NCBI RefSeq assembly: GCF_027944115.1
Contig: NZ_JAPJZI010000001.1
Span: 1,736,001 to 1,800,000 of the forward strand
Length of the DNA: 64,000 nt
Origin: Hoeflea prorocentri
GTDB lineage: Bacteria; Pseudomonadota; Alphaproteobacteria; Rhizobiales; Rhizobiaceae
Reading direction: 5' to 3'
In this document: positions 1 to 10,698 of the stretch, piece after piece
Numbering within the stretch: position 1 is the first letter of the stretch
Layout: each line of letters starts with the position of its first letter
Program-made: the position numbers and the translations under genes
The notes under the pieces: model-generated
What the model was told of the DNA's origin: nothing
The model's input: the letters and a program-made list of their open reading frames with translations, nothing else
Database searches by the model: none

Positions 1-26
1 TCAAAGCCGTGACCTACACGAGCTAA
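1..26 (+). CDS. pdhB: C-terminal tail of the gene before pdhC, probably pyruvate dehydrogenase E1 beta (partial)
   Basis: Only the last codons lie in the window. From base 3 they read KAVTYTS followed by TAA at 24-26. The assignment to the E1 beta subunit rests on position, because pdhB precedes pdhC in rhizobial operons, and on a short tail that would fit such proteins. It cannot be proven from eight codons. The purine-rich ribosome binding site of pdhC begins immediately after this stop codon. Confidence 0.45.
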
Positions 27-38
27 GGGGGAAGGGAC

Positions 39-1346
39 ATGCCGATCAGTATCACCATGCCAGCGCTTTCCCCGACGATGGAAGAGGGCAATCTCGCCAA
101 GTGGCTCGTCAAGGAAGGCGATAACGTCTCCTCCGGCGACGTGATCGCCGAGATTGAAACCGACAAGGCGACCATGGAAGTCGAAGCGGTGGATGAAGGC
201 GTCGTCGCAAAGATCCTCGTTCCCGAGGGCACCGAGGGCGTCAAGGTCAATGCGCCGATCGCCATTCTCGCCGAGGAGGGCGAAGATGCGTCTGCCGCTG
301 CAAGCGCGTCTCCAGCTCCAGCAGAGCCTGCGCCCGCGGCGCCGGCCCCGACACCTGCTGCATCAGAGCCTGCAGCGGTCGCACCCGCTGCTGCTCCGGC
401 CGTTGTAACGCCGGCTCAAAATACTGCAGGCGGCCGGATCTTCTCATCTCCTCTGGCACGGCGTATCGCCGCAGAGGCAGGTCTCGATCTCTCGGCGATC
501 AAGGGGACCGGGCCGCATGGCAGGATTGTCAGGCGCGATGTGGACGCGGCCATTGCGGGCGGTGCCAAGGCTGCGCCTGCCGCTGCTGCACCGGCGCCCG
601 CCGCCGCGCCATCGGACGATCAGACACTCAAACTGTTCGAGGACGGGTCATACGAGCTCGTTCCGCACGACAATATGCGCAAGACGATTGCGAAACGTCT
701 GGTCGAATCCAAACAGACCGTTCCGCATTTCTACCTGACGGTCGAATGTGAGCTGGATGGGCTTTTGTCTCTGCGCAAACAGCTTAACGAGTCTGCGCCC
801 GTTCGCGATGACAAGCCGGCCTTCAAATTGTCGGTGAACGATTTTGTCATCAAGGCAATGGCTCTGGCCTTGCGTGATGTCCCGGATGCCAATGCGTCCT
901 GGACCGAAAGCAACATGGTCATGCACAAGCATTCCGATGTCGGGGTTGCCGTGTCGATACCGGGCGGCTTGATCACTCCGATTGTCCGACAGGCCGAACT
1001 CAAATCGCTGTCGACCATTTCCAACGAGATGAAGGACCTTGCCGGGCGGGCACGGGACCGCAAGCTCATGCCGCAGGAATATCAGGGTGGAACAACGGCC
1101 GTCTCCAATCTCGGAATGTTCGGGGTCAAGGAGTTCTCCGCCGTCATAAACCCACCGCACGCGACCATACTTGCCGTGGGGGCCGGGGAGCAGAGGGCGG
1201 TTGTAAAGGACGGAACACTGGCCGTTGCGACGGTCATGTCGGTCACGTTGTCGACCGATCACCGCGCCGTGGACGGGGCCCTTGGCGCGCAGCTTCTTGC
1301 AGCATTCAAAGGTTATATCGAGAATCCGTTCGCGATGCTCGTATAG
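39..1346 (+). CDS. pdhC: Pyruvate dehydrogenase E2, dihydrolipoyllysine acetyltransferase
   Basis: This is the 435-residue core subunit of the pyruvate dehydrogenase complex. It takes the acetyl group from E1 on a swinging lipoyl arm and passes it to CoA in the cytoplasm. One lipoyl domain covers about residues 1-80, with the lipoyl lysine K43 in ETDKAT. A long Ala/Pro-rich linker follows (about 85-130), then the E3-binding domain (about 134-171), a second Ala/Pro linker, and the catalytic domain ending in DHRAVDG (H408, D412). A strong AAGGGGGAAGGG ribosome binding site precedes the ATG. An E3 gene (lpdA) and lipoate synthase follow on the same strand. Confidence 0.96.
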   Translation: MPISITMPALSPTMEEGNLAKWLVKEGDNVSSGDVIAEIETDKATMEVEAVDEGVVAKILVPEGTEGVKVNAPIAILAEEGEDASAAASASPAPAEPAPAAPAPTPAASEPAAVAPAAAPAVVTPAQNTAGGRIFSSPLARRIAAEAGLDLSAIKGTGPHGRIVRRDVDAAIAGGAKAAPAAAAPAPAAAPSDDQTLKLFEDGSYELVPHDNMRKTIAKRLVESKQTVPHFYLTVECELDGLLSLRKQLNESAPVRDDKPAFKLSVNDFVIKAMALALRDVPDANASWTESNMVMHKHSDVGVAVSIPGGLITPIVRQAELKSLSTISNEMKDLAGRARDRKLMPQEYQGGTTAVSNLGMFGVKEFSAVINPPHATILAVGAGEQRAVVKDGTLAVATVMSVTLSTDHRAVDGALGAQLLAAFKGYIENPFAMLV

Positions 1347-1382
1347 CGCTTGCCTTAAGTCAAACGAGGAGAGGAGGTCTAC

Positions 1383-1946
1383 ATGTCGGACCAATTTGAC
1401 AAAAAGGATATCGAGGAAGCCATCGAAAAGCTGAAAGCGGCCTGGGGCTGGTTGGTCGCTATTGGCATCATATCGCTGATTGGCGGCTTTCTGTCATTTG
1501 CCAATCCCATGCAGGCGACCCTGGCGGTCGACTATATTGCCGGTTTCATGTTCATTCTGGTCGGTGTTGCGCAGGTCATTCAGGCCTTTTCGACACGCGG
1601 GGCCGGCGATTTCATGTGGACACTCGGCGTCGGCATTCTGACACTGCTGGTCGGTGCGGTTCTTGTCGGTAATCCGGTTGCCGGCGCTGCGTCACTGACG
1701 ATTATCGTTGCCGTTCTTCTGATCGTGCTTGGGGGAGCGAAGATCGCCTATTCCATCTCCATGCGGCCGGCGGCTGGCTGGGGATGGGTGACGGTTTCGG
1801 GAATTGTATCCGTGTTTCTTGGCGTCCTCATCTTTGCCGAGTTTCCCTGGGCGGCGACTTCGGTTCTCGGGCTTTTCCTCGGCGTGGAACTGACCTTCAA
1901 CGGCGTTGCGCTGTTGATGACCGGTCTTGCGCTCAGGAAAAGCTGA
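1383..1946 (+). CDS. HdeD family (DUF308) membrane protein
   Basis: The 187-residue protein has a charged N-terminal tail of about 20 residues followed by roughly six hydrophobic segments with Gly-rich turns. This is the pattern of the HdeD/DUF308 family, first linked to acid resistance in Escherichia coli. An AGGAGAGGAGG ribosome binding site lies just before the ATG. The gene sits between pdhC and lpdA, so it is probably co-transcribed with the pyruvate dehydrogenase genes, but nothing in the sequence shows a role in that complex. Assignment to the family is by overall pattern; the function is unknown. Confidence 0.85.
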   Translation: MSDQFDKKDIEEAIEKLKAAWGWLVAIGIISLIGGFLSFANPMQATLAVDYIAGFMFILVGVAQVIQAFSTRGAGDFMWTLGVGILTLLVGAVLVGNPVAGAASLTIIVAVLLIVLGGAKIAYSISMRPAAGWGWVTVSGIVSVFLGVLIFAEFPWAATSVLGLFLGVELTFNGVALLMTGLALRKS

Positions 1947-1956
1947 CAAACAAACA

Positions 1957-1978
1957 AAGGGCGGCGAATGCCGCCCTT
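1957..1978 (+). terminator. GC-rich stem-loop between the DUF308 gene and lpdA
   Basis: AAGGGCGGC and GCCGCCCTT form a perfect 9-bp stem closed by the four-base loop GAAT. Only two T residues end the right arm and no U-tract follows, so it may be an attenuating or mRNA-protecting hairpin within the operon rather than a full terminator. Confidence 0.5.
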
Positions 1979-2025
1979 CCAGACTGCCAGTGGCATGAAC
2001 ATGCCCAGATATCAGGAGACCAGGC

Positions 2026-3489
2026 GTGTCCAACACATATGACGTCATCATTATCGGATCCGGACCTGGCGGCTATGTAACCGCCGTTCGCGCAGCACAG
2101 CTTGGCTTGAAGACCGCCATTGTTGAGCGTGAACACCTGGGCGGCATCTGCCTGAACTGGGGTTGTATTCCGACAAAAGCATTGCTGCGTTCGGCGGAAA
2201 TTCTTCACTTTGCCGAACATGCGGACAATTACGGGCTCAAGTTGGAAGGCAAGGTCTCGGCGGATATCAAGGCCGTCGTCGAGCGCTCGCGCGGCGTATC
2301 CGGACGGTTGAACGCCGGTATCGGCTTCCTGATGAAGAAAAACAAGGTCGATGTGATCTGGGGTGAAGCAAAGATAACAAAGGCGGCCAAGGGCAGCACG
2401 CCGGCGGAGGTCGTCGTCGGCAAGCCGACGAAGAAAGCGATGGAGCCGCAACACCCGGCTCCGAAGAATACGCTGGGTGAGGGAACCTACAAGGCCACGA
2501 ATGTGATTGTCGCCACCGGCGCGAGGCCGCGTGTCCTTCCCGGAATAGAACCGGACGGAAAGCTGATCTGGACCTATTTCGAAGCGATGGTGCCGCAGAC
2601 CCAGCCCAAGTCGATGGTGGTCATGGGCTCCGGTGCGATCGGTATCGAATTTGCAAGTTTCTACAATGCCATGGGTGTCGACGTTACGGTGGTCGAGCTG
2701 ATGCCGACCATCATGCCGGTTGAGGATGCAGAGATTTCCGGTCTGGCCCGAAAGGCGCTTGAACGCGCTGGCCTGAAGTTCATTACCGAAGCCAAGGTTA
2801 CCAAGGTCGAGAAGGGCGCAAACAACGTCACCGCCCATGTTGAGACCAAGGATGGCAAGACACAAGCCATTACCGCAGACCGGCTTATTTCAGCCGTAGG
2901 TGTTCAAGGCAATATCGAGAATCTTGGACTTGAGGCGCTCGGTGTGACAACCGATCGCGGCTGTGTTGTCATCGACGGTTATGGCAAAACCAATGTCGAG
3001 GGCATATATGCCATTGGTGACGTTGCCGGCCCGCCCATGCTTGCGCACAAGGCAGAGCATGAGGGCGTTATCTGCATCGAGAAGATCGCCGGTGTTCCTG
3101 GCGTGCACCCGATGGACAAGAACAAGATCCCGGGCTGCACCTATTGCGATCCGCAGGTTGCAAGTGTCGGCCTGACCGAGGCGAAGGCCAAGGAGGCAGG
3201 TCATGACATCCGGGTCGGGCGCTTCCAGTTTAGTGCGAACGGCAAGGCCATCGCACTTGGCGAGGACAAGGGCCTCATCAAGACGATTTTCGACAAGAAG
3301 ACCGGTGAACTTCTCGGGGCACACATGGTCGGTGCGGAGGTAACGGAACTGATTCAGGGGTTTGTGGTCGCTATGAACCTGGAAACCACTGAGGAAGAGC
3401 TGATGCATACCGTTTTCCCGCATCCGACCCTATCTGAGATGATGAAGGAAAGTGTGCTTGACGCATACGGCCGCGCGCTGAATGCTTAG
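2026..3489 (+). CDS. lpdA: Dihydrolipoamide dehydrogenase (E3) of the pyruvate dehydrogenase operon
   Basis: This 487-residue flavoprotein reoxidises dihydrolipoyl groups on E2 and reduces NAD. The FAD-binding GSGPGG motif is at residues 11-16 and the redox disulfide is C42/C47 in GGICLNWGC. A second Rossmann motif (GSGAIG) binds NAD, and the C-terminal dimer domain carries the catalytic HPTLSE. An insertion of about 25 residues after residue 120 (rich in Pro and Lys) is, as I recall, usual in rhizobial pyruvate dehydrogenase E3 enzymes. The start is a GTG preceded by AGGAGA. A second, distinct E3 gene lies at 8990, so the two complexes probably use separate E3 enzymes. Confidence 0.95.
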   Translation: MSNTYDVIIIGSGPGGYVTAVRAAQLGLKTAIVEREHLGGICLNWGCIPTKALLRSAEILHFAEHADNYGLKLEGKVSADIKAVVERSRGVSGRLNAGIGFLMKKNKVDVIWGEAKITKAAKGSTPAEVVVGKPTKKAMEPQHPAPKNTLGEGTYKATNVIVATGARPRVLPGIEPDGKLIWTYFEAMVPQTQPKSMVVMGSGAIGIEFASFYNAMGVDVTVVELMPTIMPVEDAEISGLARKALERAGLKFITEAKVTKVEKGANNVTAHVETKDGKTQAITADRLISAVGVQGNIENLGLEALGVTTDRGCVVIDGYGKTNVEGIYAIGDVAGPPMLAHKAEHEGVICIEKIAGVPGVHPMDKNKIPGCTYCDPQVASVGLTEAKAKEAGHDIRVGRFQFSANGKAIALGEDKGLIKTIFDKKTGELLGAHMVGAEVTELIQGFVVAMNLETTEEELMHTVFPHPTLSEMMKESVLDAYGRALNA

Positions 3490-3515
3490 GCGGCGTTAAA
3501 AACAGGAGAGCGGAT

Positions 3516-3755
3516 ATGGGTTGGTTAATGTTTCTTCTTATCGGTCTGATAGCCGGCTTCATTGCCGAGAAGGTGATGAAGCGGAACCATGGGCTGATCA
3601 AAAACCTGGTTGTCGGGGTTGTTGGAGCCTTTGTTGGCGGATTTCTGGCGCAACAGGTCGGGATCGCTTATGCAGGCTTTGTCGGCACACTCATTGTCGC
3701 AACGGTCGGAGCCATTATCGTCCTGTGGCTGTTTGCACTGTTGGCAGGCCGCTAG
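3516..3755 (+). CDS. GlsB/YeaQ/YmgE family small membrane protein
   Basis: This 79-residue hydrophobic protein has three predicted membrane segments. It has the pattern of the transglycosylase-associated protein family: a short N-terminal helix, a Lys/Arg-containing loop, a Gly-rich [10 protein letters not shown] helix, and a final helix ending in Ala/Gly-Arg. Family members are stress-linked inner-membrane proteins without an established activity. An ACAGGAGAG ribosome binding site precedes the ATG. It lies between lpdA and lipA, 20 bases from the lipA start, so it is likely part of the same transcript. Confidence 0.85.
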   Translation: MGWLMFLLIGLIAGFIAEKVMKRNHGLIKNLVVGVVGAFVGGFLAQQVGIAYAGFVGTLIVATVGAIIVLWLFALLAGR

Positions 3756-3775
3756 AGGTTACTGGGATACAAACC

Positions 3776-4741
3776 ATGGTCACCGTCGTCGATACGATTT
3801 CAGGAGAAAAGCGGGTCAGGCATCCGGAAAAGGCGCATCGACCCGACAATGAGGTCGCGCGCAAGCCGGCCTGGATTCGCGTCAAGGCCCCGACGTCGAA
3901 AGGGTATCAGGAAACCCGCGACATCGTGAAATCGAACAATCTGGTAACGGTTTGCGAGGAGGCGGGCTGCCCGAATATCGGAAGCTGCTGGCAGCAGAAG
4001 CATGCCAGCTTCATGATCATGGGCGAAATCTGTACGCGTGCCTGTGCCTTCTGCAATGTGGCAACCGGCAAGCCGGCATCGCTGGATCCGAATGAACCCG
4101 AAAATGTGGCGAAAGCCGTCCAGCAGATGGGGCTCAAGCACGTTGTTGTCACATCCGTTGACCGGGACGATCTGGCCGACGGCGGTGCGCAGCATTTTGT
4201 GGAAACCATCAGAGCGATACGGCAGGCGTCACCCAGCACGACGATTGAAATCCTGACGCCGGACTTTTTGCGCAAGGATGGCGCTCTGGAGACCGTCGTG
4301 GCTGCCCGGCCGGACGTTTTCAATCACAATCTTGAGACCGTTCCGTCGAACTACCTGACGGTGAGGCCCGGTGCCCGGTATTTCCATTCCATTCGCCTGC
4401 TGCAGCGTGTGAAGGAAATCGATCCGGACATGTTCACCAAATCGGGGATCATGGTCGGCCTCGGCGAAGAGCGCAACGAAGTGCTGCAGCTGATGGACGA
4501 TCTGCGGGTTGCCGATGTCGACTTCCTGACAATCGGCCAGTATCTGCAGCCGACACCCAAACACCACAGGGTGGAAGCGTTTATCAGCCCGGATGAATTC
4601 AAGTCCTATGAGGCGGTTGCCTATTCAAAGGGATTTCTGATGGTATCAGCAAGCCCGCTGACGCGGTCGTCACACCATGCAGGCGACGACTTTGCAAAAC
4701 TGCAGGCTGCGCGCGCCGCGCGGCGCGGCGTAACCATGTGA
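3776..4741 (+). CDS. lipA: Lipoyl synthase
   Basis: The product inserts two sulfur atoms into octanoyl groups on lipoyl domains, using radical SAM chemistry. At 321 residues it has both iron-sulfur motifs: the auxiliary cluster C60-x4-C65-x5-C71 and the radical SAM motif C86-x3-C90-x2-C93. Near the C-terminus RSSHHA supplies the conserved serine ligand. I chose the ATG at 3776; the reading frame stays open further upstream, but only across the preceding membrane protein gene. Its position among the dehydrogenase genes fits its job of maturing their E2 subunits. Confidence 0.96.
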   Translation: MVTVVDTISGEKRVRHPEKAHRPDNEVARKPAWIRVKAPTSKGYQETRDIVKSNNLVTVCEEAGCPNIGSCWQQKHASFMIMGEICTRACAFCNVATGKPASLDPNEPENVAKAVQQMGLKHVVVTSVDRDDLADGGAQHFVETIRAIRQASPSTTIEILTPDFLRKDGALETVVAARPDVFNHNLETVPSNYLTVRPGARYFHSIRLLQRVKEIDPDMFTKSGIMVGLGEERNEVLQLMDDLRVADVDFLTIGQYLQPTPKHHRVEAFISPDEFKSYEAVAYSKGFLMVSASPLTRSSHHAGDDFAKLQAARAARRGVTM

Positions 4742-4771
4742 TGATCAGGACCGCCGGACAGACCGCAGCCT

Positions 4772-5227
4772 ATGCCTAAATATGACACAAAGCGCTTCGT
4801 GGCACACGAGCCGCAGCATATGTTCGCGCTGGTCGCAGACATCGAGAAATACCCGCAGTTTCTGCCTCTTTGTGATTCGCTCAAAATACGCAATCGCAAG
4901 GAGCGGGGCGACAAAACCCTGCTGGTTGCTGATATGACCGTGGGGTACAAAGCCATTCGGGAGACTTTTACCAGCCAGGTGCTGCTGAGCCCTGAGGATT
5001 CGGTCATCGACGTCAAATATCTCGACGGGCCGTTCCGTTATCTCAACAACCGCTGGGGTTTCGAACCGGCCGGCAATGGCGGGTGCGATGTGTCGTTCTT
5101 TATCGACTACGAGTTCAAGAGCAGGACGCTCGGCCTGTTGATGGGTGGTATGTTCGACCGGGCGTTTCGCATGTTTGCCGAAGCGTTCGAGAAGCGCGCG
5201 GACGAGATTTACGGCAAAAGCCACTGA
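4772..5227 (+). CDS. COQ10/RatA-like START-domain protein
   Basis: The 151-residue protein starts with the pattern of the polyketide cyclase/START-like family (a short basic N-terminus, then an aromatic VADIEKYPQFLPLC stretch). It continues through alternating beta strands to a long C-terminal helix ending EKRADEIYG. Family members include the ubiquinone-binding COQ10 of mitochondria and RatA of bacteria. In alphaproteobacteria it regularly follows lipA. A role in quinone handling for respiration is the likely one, but it is inferred from homology. The gene starts 30 bases after the lipA stop. Confidence 0.88.
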   Translation: MPKYDTKRFVAHEPQHMFALVADIEKYPQFLPLCDSLKIRNRKERGDKTLLVADMTVGYKAIRETFTSQVLLSPEDSVIDVKYLDGPFRYLNNRWGFEPAGNGGCDVSFFIDYEFKSRTLGLLMGGMFDRAFRMFAEAFEKRADEIYGKSH

Positions 5228-5409
5228 AATTCCTGATGTGCGCAGTTAAGCCGGATCATTAAAGAACAAAATTCAGCGTTTTGACGCAATCTTTGCAAAG
5301 CCGATCCACAGGCAGCGCCATATACAATCCAATTTCAAAGACGCTATTGTGAGTGAGACGAAACCGGAACAGATTATAGGTCAGTATTGTTGTCGTAATT
5401 AACGGTTGA

Positions 5410-6672
<1,263 letters not shown>

Positions 6673-6674
6673 TC

Positions 6675-7691
6675 ATGGTCCAGATGACGATGATCGAGGC
6701 TATCCGCAGCGCCATGGATGTGATGATGGAGCGCGACGATGGCGTCGTCGTCTTTGGCGAGGATGTGGGATATTTCGGTGGTGTATTCCGTTGCACGGCC
6801 GGTCTTCAGAAGAAATACGGCGCGTCGCGGGTGTTCGACAGTCCGATCAACGAGAGCGGTATTGTCGGAGCCGGGATCGGTATGGCGGTCTACGGCCTTA
6901 GACCCTGCATTGAGGTGCAGTTTGCCGACTACATCTATCCGGCCTATGACCAGATCGTGTCGGAGGCCGCACGTATCCGCTATCGGTCCGCTAATGATTT
7001 TACAGCACCGATCACGATCAGAAGCCCTGTCGGAGGCGGCATTTTCGGCGGCCAGACGCACAGTCAGAGCCCGGAGGCTCTCTTTACGCACGTGTCAGGT
7101 CTCAAGACCATCATGCCGTCAACGCCCTACGACGCGAAGGGTCTGCTCATTTCGGCGATCGAAGATGACGACCCGGTGATCTTCTTTGAGCCCAAGCGGC
7201 TTTACAACGGACCGTTTGACGGCCACCACGACCGTCCGGCCCAAAACTGGAACAGCCATCCGCTCGGCAATGTTCCCGAAGACTATTATACACTGCCCAT
7301 CGGCAAGGCTGCGGTGCGCAGAGAGGGCAGTGCCGTTACAATCGTTACCTACGGGACCATGTGTTTTGTTGCCGAGGCCGCGGTCCAGGAAACCGGGATC
7401 GACGCGGAGATCATTGATCTGAGAACGCTGTTGCCGCTCGATATCGATACCATCGCCCAGTCGGTAAAAAAGACCGGCCGCTGCATGGTTCTTCACGAAG
7501 CGACGCTGACATCGGGGTTCGGCGCCGAGCTGTCCGCCCAGTTACAGGAGCAGTGTTTCTATCATCTGGAAGCGCCGATCATACGGGTTACGGGCTGGGA
7601 TACGCCCTATCCGCATGCGCAGGAATGGGATTATTTTCCCGGTCCCGCACGGGTCGGGCGTGAACTGAAAGAACTGACGGAGGCTGCGTGA
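6675..7691 (+). CDS. bkdA2: Branched-chain 2-oxo-acid dehydrogenase E1 beta
   Basis: The 338-residue partner of E1 alpha forms the alpha2beta2 decarboxylase. It shows the usual E1 beta pattern: an N-terminal GEDVGYFGGVF segment contacting thiamine diphosphate, FADYIYPA, and a C-terminal transketolase-type domain with HEATLTSGFGAE and TGWDTPYP. The start is two bases after the E1 alpha stop, and its own stop overlaps the start of the E2 gene by one base, so translation is almost certainly coupled. Confidence 0.95.
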   Translation: MVQMTMIEAIRSAMDVMMERDDGVVVFGEDVGYFGGVFRCTAGLQKKYGASRVFDSPINESGIVGAGIGMAVYGLRPCIEVQFADYIYPAYDQIVSEAARIRYRSANDFTAPITIRSPVGGGIFGGQTHSQSPEALFTHVSGLKTIMPSTPYDAKGLLISAIEDDDPVIFFEPKRLYNGPFDGHHDRPAQNWNSHPLGNVPEDYYTLPIGKAAVRREGSAVTIVTYGTMCFVAEAAVQETGIDAEIIDLRTLLPLDIDTIAQSVKKTGRCMVLHEATLTSGFGAELSAQLQEQCFYHLEAPIIRVTGWDTPYPHAQEWDYFPGPARVGRELKELTEAA

Positions 7692-8989
7692 TGGGAATAC
7701 ACACGATCAAGATGCCAGATGTCGGTGAAGGCATTACCGAAGCGGAAATTGTCGAGTGGAATGTGTCGGTTGGCGATCTGGTCCGCGAAGATCAGCTGCT
7801 CGCCGCTGTCATGACGGACAAGGCGACGGTTGAGATTCCATCTCCCGTAGAAGGCAAGATCCTGACCATTGACGGCGAGGTCGGGGCGATGACAGCTGTC
7901 GGCGCGACCATCATTACCATCAATGTCGAAAACGGTGATGGCTCTGTCGAAGAGGCGCCATCACTGCAACCCGCAAAGGCATCGGAGACCGATCAGGAAA
8001 AGATGCCGCCTGAAACGCGGCAGGACGTGGCGGAGAACGTCAAGCCTTCCGTACCGATGTCTCCACCCGTAGAGGCCAGAACACCAATGGCTGCGCCAAG
8101 CGGTGCTCCGCGCCCGGAGGGGGAGCGTCCTATCGCAGCGCCCAGCGTGCGCAAGCGGGCAAGGGATGCCGGTATCGAACTGGTCTATGTGCGCGGTAGC
8201 GGCCCGGCCGGGCGCATTCTCCATGAGGATCTGGACGCCTACATTGCCGGCAAGTCCGAGCCCGTCAGTTCAGCCTTTCAGCCAAACAACACGATCACCG
8301 AGACAAAGGTGATCGGTCTGCGGCGTAAGATTGCCGAACGCATGCAGGACGCAAAGGCCCGCATTCCCCACATCACCTATGTAGATGAGGTGGATATGAC
8401 GGAGCTGGAAGATCTGCGTCAGCACCTGAACATCCAAAGGCAGGAAGGTCAGCCCAAGTTGACGCTTTTGCCTTTCATCATGCGGGCCATGGTCAAGGCG
8501 CTGAAGGCGTATCCGAAGCTGAGCGCACATTTTGAGGATGACGCCGGTATACTTCGGCAGTTCGGTGCGGCGCATATCGGCATGGCAGTTCAGACAGCCA
8601 ACGGTCTTGTTGTCGCTGTTGTGCGAAATGCCGAAGCGCGTGACATCTGGAACATTGCCTCTGAGGCGCAAAGGCTGGCCGACGCAGCGCGTGACGGCAC
8701 GATCACGCGTGAGGAACTGACCGGTTCGACCATCACTCTGTCCAGCCTCGGTTCGATGGGCGGCATTGTTTCGACCCCCGTTATCAATAGTCCCGAGGTT
8801 GCCGTGGTGGGCGTAAACAAAATCGCCATGCGGCCCGTCTACCAGGACGGTGCATTCGTTCCGCGAAAGATGATGAACCTGTCGTCGTCCTTCGACCACC
8901 GCATTGTCGACGGCTGGGATGCGGCGGAGTTCATTCAGCATATTCGCGGTTCGCTGGAGACACCGGCGACACTCTTTATGGAGCCGTAA
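7691..8989 (+). CDS. bkdB: Branched-chain 2-oxo-acid dehydrogenase E2 (lipoamide acyltransferase)
   Basis: The 432-residue core acyltransferase has one N-terminal lipoyl domain with the lipoyl lysine K44 in MTDKATVEI. A linker and a peripheral-subunit-binding domain follow (about 145-185). The catalytic domain ends in DHRIVDG (H403, D407). The lipoyl motif and the absence of a long Ala/Pro linker set it apart from the pyruvate E2 at 39-1346. The ATG overlaps the stop of the E1 beta gene as TGATG; a GTG one codon earlier is in frame but less likely. Confidence 0.95.
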   Translation: MGIHTIKMPDVGEGITEAEIVEWNVSVGDLVREDQLLAAVMTDKATVEIPSPVEGKILTIDGEVGAMTAVGATIITINVENGDGSVEEAPSLQPAKASETDQEKMPPETRQDVAENVKPSVPMSPPVEARTPMAAPSGAPRPEGERPIAAPSVRKRARDAGIELVYVRGSGPAGRILHEDLDAYIAGKSEPVSSAFQPNNTITETKVIGLRRKIAERMQDAKARIPHITYVDEVDMTELEDLRQHLNIQRQEGQPKLTLLPFIMRAMVKALKAYPKLSAHFEDDAGILRQFGAAHIGMAVQTANGLVVAVVRNAEARDIWNIASEAQRLADAARDGTITREELTGSTITLSSLGSMGGIVSTPVINSPEVAVVGVNKIAMRPVYQDGAFVPRKMMNLSSSFDHRIVDGWDAAEFIQHIRGSLETPATLFMEP

Positions 8990-10384
8990 ATGAACTATCT
9001 TTCCTGTGAGGTCCTGGTCATCGGCGGCGGTCCTGGCGGATATGTGACAGCGATCCGCGCGGGGCAGCTCGGCCTCGATACAATCCTTGTCGAAAAGAAA
9101 GAGCTCGGCGGCACCTGCCTCAATGTCGGCTGCATTCCCTCAAAGGCCATGATCCATGTCGCCGATGAGTTCGAGGCCGCCGTCAAGGCTTCACAAGGCA
9201 AGGTGCCCGGCATATCAGTCAAGACCCCGAAACTCGACCTGGTTCAAGCGATCGAATGGAAAGACGGTATTGTAAAGCGTCTCAATGGCGGCGTCGCCGG
9301 ATTGCTTAAGAAGGCGGGCGTGACAGTGATAAACGGTCAAGCCCGTATGCGTGACGGCAAGACATGTAGCGTTGCGGGGGAGAAAGAATCATCCCAGATC
9401 AAGGCGAAATTTGTCGTTCTTGCGCCGGGGTCCGAACCGGTGGAGCTCGAAGCCCTGCCGTTTGGCGGCCATGTGATCTCGTCGACGCAAGCCTTGCGAC
9501 TTGAAAGCCTGCCCAGGAAACTTGCCGTCGTCGGCGGCGGCTATATCGGTCTTGAGCTGGGAACGGCATTTGCAAAAATGGGCTCCAAGGTGACGGTGCT
9601 TGAAGCATCTGACCGATTGCTGCCGCAATACGACAAGGAGCTCTCCGATGTCGTTGCAAAGCAGCTGAAGAAACTCGGGATCATCGTGCATCTCAATGCC
9701 CGCGCCGGCGCGTTGGAGAAGGATGGCAAATCGCTTTCGGCGACCGATGGCGATGGAAAGCCGTTTTCGGTGGAAGTTGATAAGGTTCTTGTGACGGTGG
9801 GGCGCAAGCCGCGCCTCGACGGGTGGGGCCTGCGCGAGCTGCAACTGACGATGGATGGCGGCTTCATCGCCATTGACAGCGAGTGTCGTACATCCATGAC
9901 GGATGTGTTTGCAATCGGCGATGTGACCGGCGAGCCGATGCTGGCGCACCGGGCAATGGCCCAGGGAGAAGTGGTGGCCGAACTGATTGCCGGAAAGCCT
10001 CGAGCTTTCGAGCCGGCTGCGATCCCTGCCGTCTGTTTTACCGACCCGGAGATCGTGTCGGTCGGCCTGTCACCCGATGAGGCGCGGAATGCCGGTTATG
10101 ATGTCATAACAGGCAAGTTTCCCCTTGCTGCCAATGGAAGGGCGATGACACTCAATGCCGAGGCCGGTTTTGTGCGAGTTGTGGCGCGCAAGGACAATGA
10201 GCTGGTGCTCGGTATTCAGGCGGTGGGTACAAATATTTCTGAATTTGCTTCCGGCTTTTCAGCAGCGCTTGAGCTTGGTGCCTGCCTTGAGGATATCGCG
10301 TCGACAATCCATGCGCATCCGACACAAGGCGAGGGGATACAGGAAGCGGCAATGGTTGCGCTTGGTCAGGGCCTGCATATCTAA
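8990..10384 (+). CDS. lpdV: Dihydrolipoamide dehydrogenase (E3) of the branched-chain complex
   Basis: At 464 residues this is the second E3 of the window. The FAD motif GGGPGG is at 12-17, the redox disulfide is C43/C48 in GGTCLNVGC, and the NAD motif is GGGYIG. The catalytic dyad is in HPTQGE rather than the HPTLSE of the other E3, a variant I associate with Bkd-type enzymes. It lacks the insertion seen in lpdA. The ATG follows the E2 stop codon with no spacer, closing the operon. Confidence 0.95.
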   Translation: MNYLSCEVLVIGGGPGGYVTAIRAGQLGLDTILVEKKELGGTCLNVGCIPSKAMIHVADEFEAAVKASQGKVPGISVKTPKLDLVQAIEWKDGIVKRLNGGVAGLLKKAGVTVINGQARMRDGKTCSVAGEKESSQIKAKFVVLAPGSEPVELEALPFGGHVISSTQALRLESLPRKLAVVGGGYIGLELGTAFAKMGSKVTVLEASDRLLPQYDKELSDVVAKQLKKLGIIVHLNARAGALEKDGKSLSATDGDGKPFSVEVDKVLVTVGRKPRLDGWGLRELQLTMDGGFIAIDSECRTSMTDVFAIGDVTGEPMLAHRAMAQGEVVAELIAGKPRAFEPAAIPAVCFTDPEIVSVGLSPDEARNAGYDVITGKFPLAANGRAMTLNAEAGFVRVVARKDNELVLGIQAVGTNISEFASGFSAALELGACLEDIASTIHAHPTQGEGIQEAAMVALGQGLHI

Positions 10385-10434
10385 TTCACGTCTAATTTAC
10401 GCCGGGGCAATCCAAGGCGGGCGCAAAGCGGCAG

Positions 10435-10696
10435 ATGGTGAAATTCACTAACCCGGTAGAAATGGGCAATGAAGCCGAAAAGGACGGGACATCCGGAAAG
10501 GCAATTGCCCCGCTGATCGAGACCGTCGATGCGCAGCCATCCTATTTCGCTTTGGAAAATGGCAGGCGAATGGCCGCCATCATCTTCGAGGAGAATGATC
10601 AGGCACGCATGCCAGTGATTAGTGAACCTCTTTATTGCAGCTCTGAATGCATCTGTTGAGATTCAACCGGTCTTGACCCTACAGCGCGGGCTTTAA
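10435..10696 (+). pseudogene. Small hypothetical protein gene interrupted by a frameshift
   Basis: The frame opened by ATG at 10435 runs 74 residues and ends CSSECIC at a TGA. The next frame, entered at 10628, continues naturally as LFIAALNASVEIQPVLTLQRGL to a TAA at 10694-10696, giving about 86-87 residues in all. The joined product resembles, from memory, a family of uncharacterised proteins of about 90-95 residues containing A-x-FxxxNGRR and IAEPLFxxLNAxVE-like segments. A two-base deletion around 10627-10628 would explain the break. The gene meets cinA tail to tail two bases later. A sequencing error is not excluded. Confidence 0.6.
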
Positions 10697-10698
10697 GG

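Noticed and set aside
648-1394. Minus-strand frame of 248 codons opposite pdhC
   Set aside because: It is antisense to a gene with clear motifs, and shows no recognisable domains; a shadow of the codon pattern.
1933-2865. Minus-strand frame of 310 codons opposite lpdA
   Set aside because: Antisense shadow of lpdA; composition rich in Arg, His and Asp without any domain pattern.
5281-5286. TTGACG as a possible -35 box of the bkd operon
   Set aside because: No acceptable -10 element lies at the right distance.
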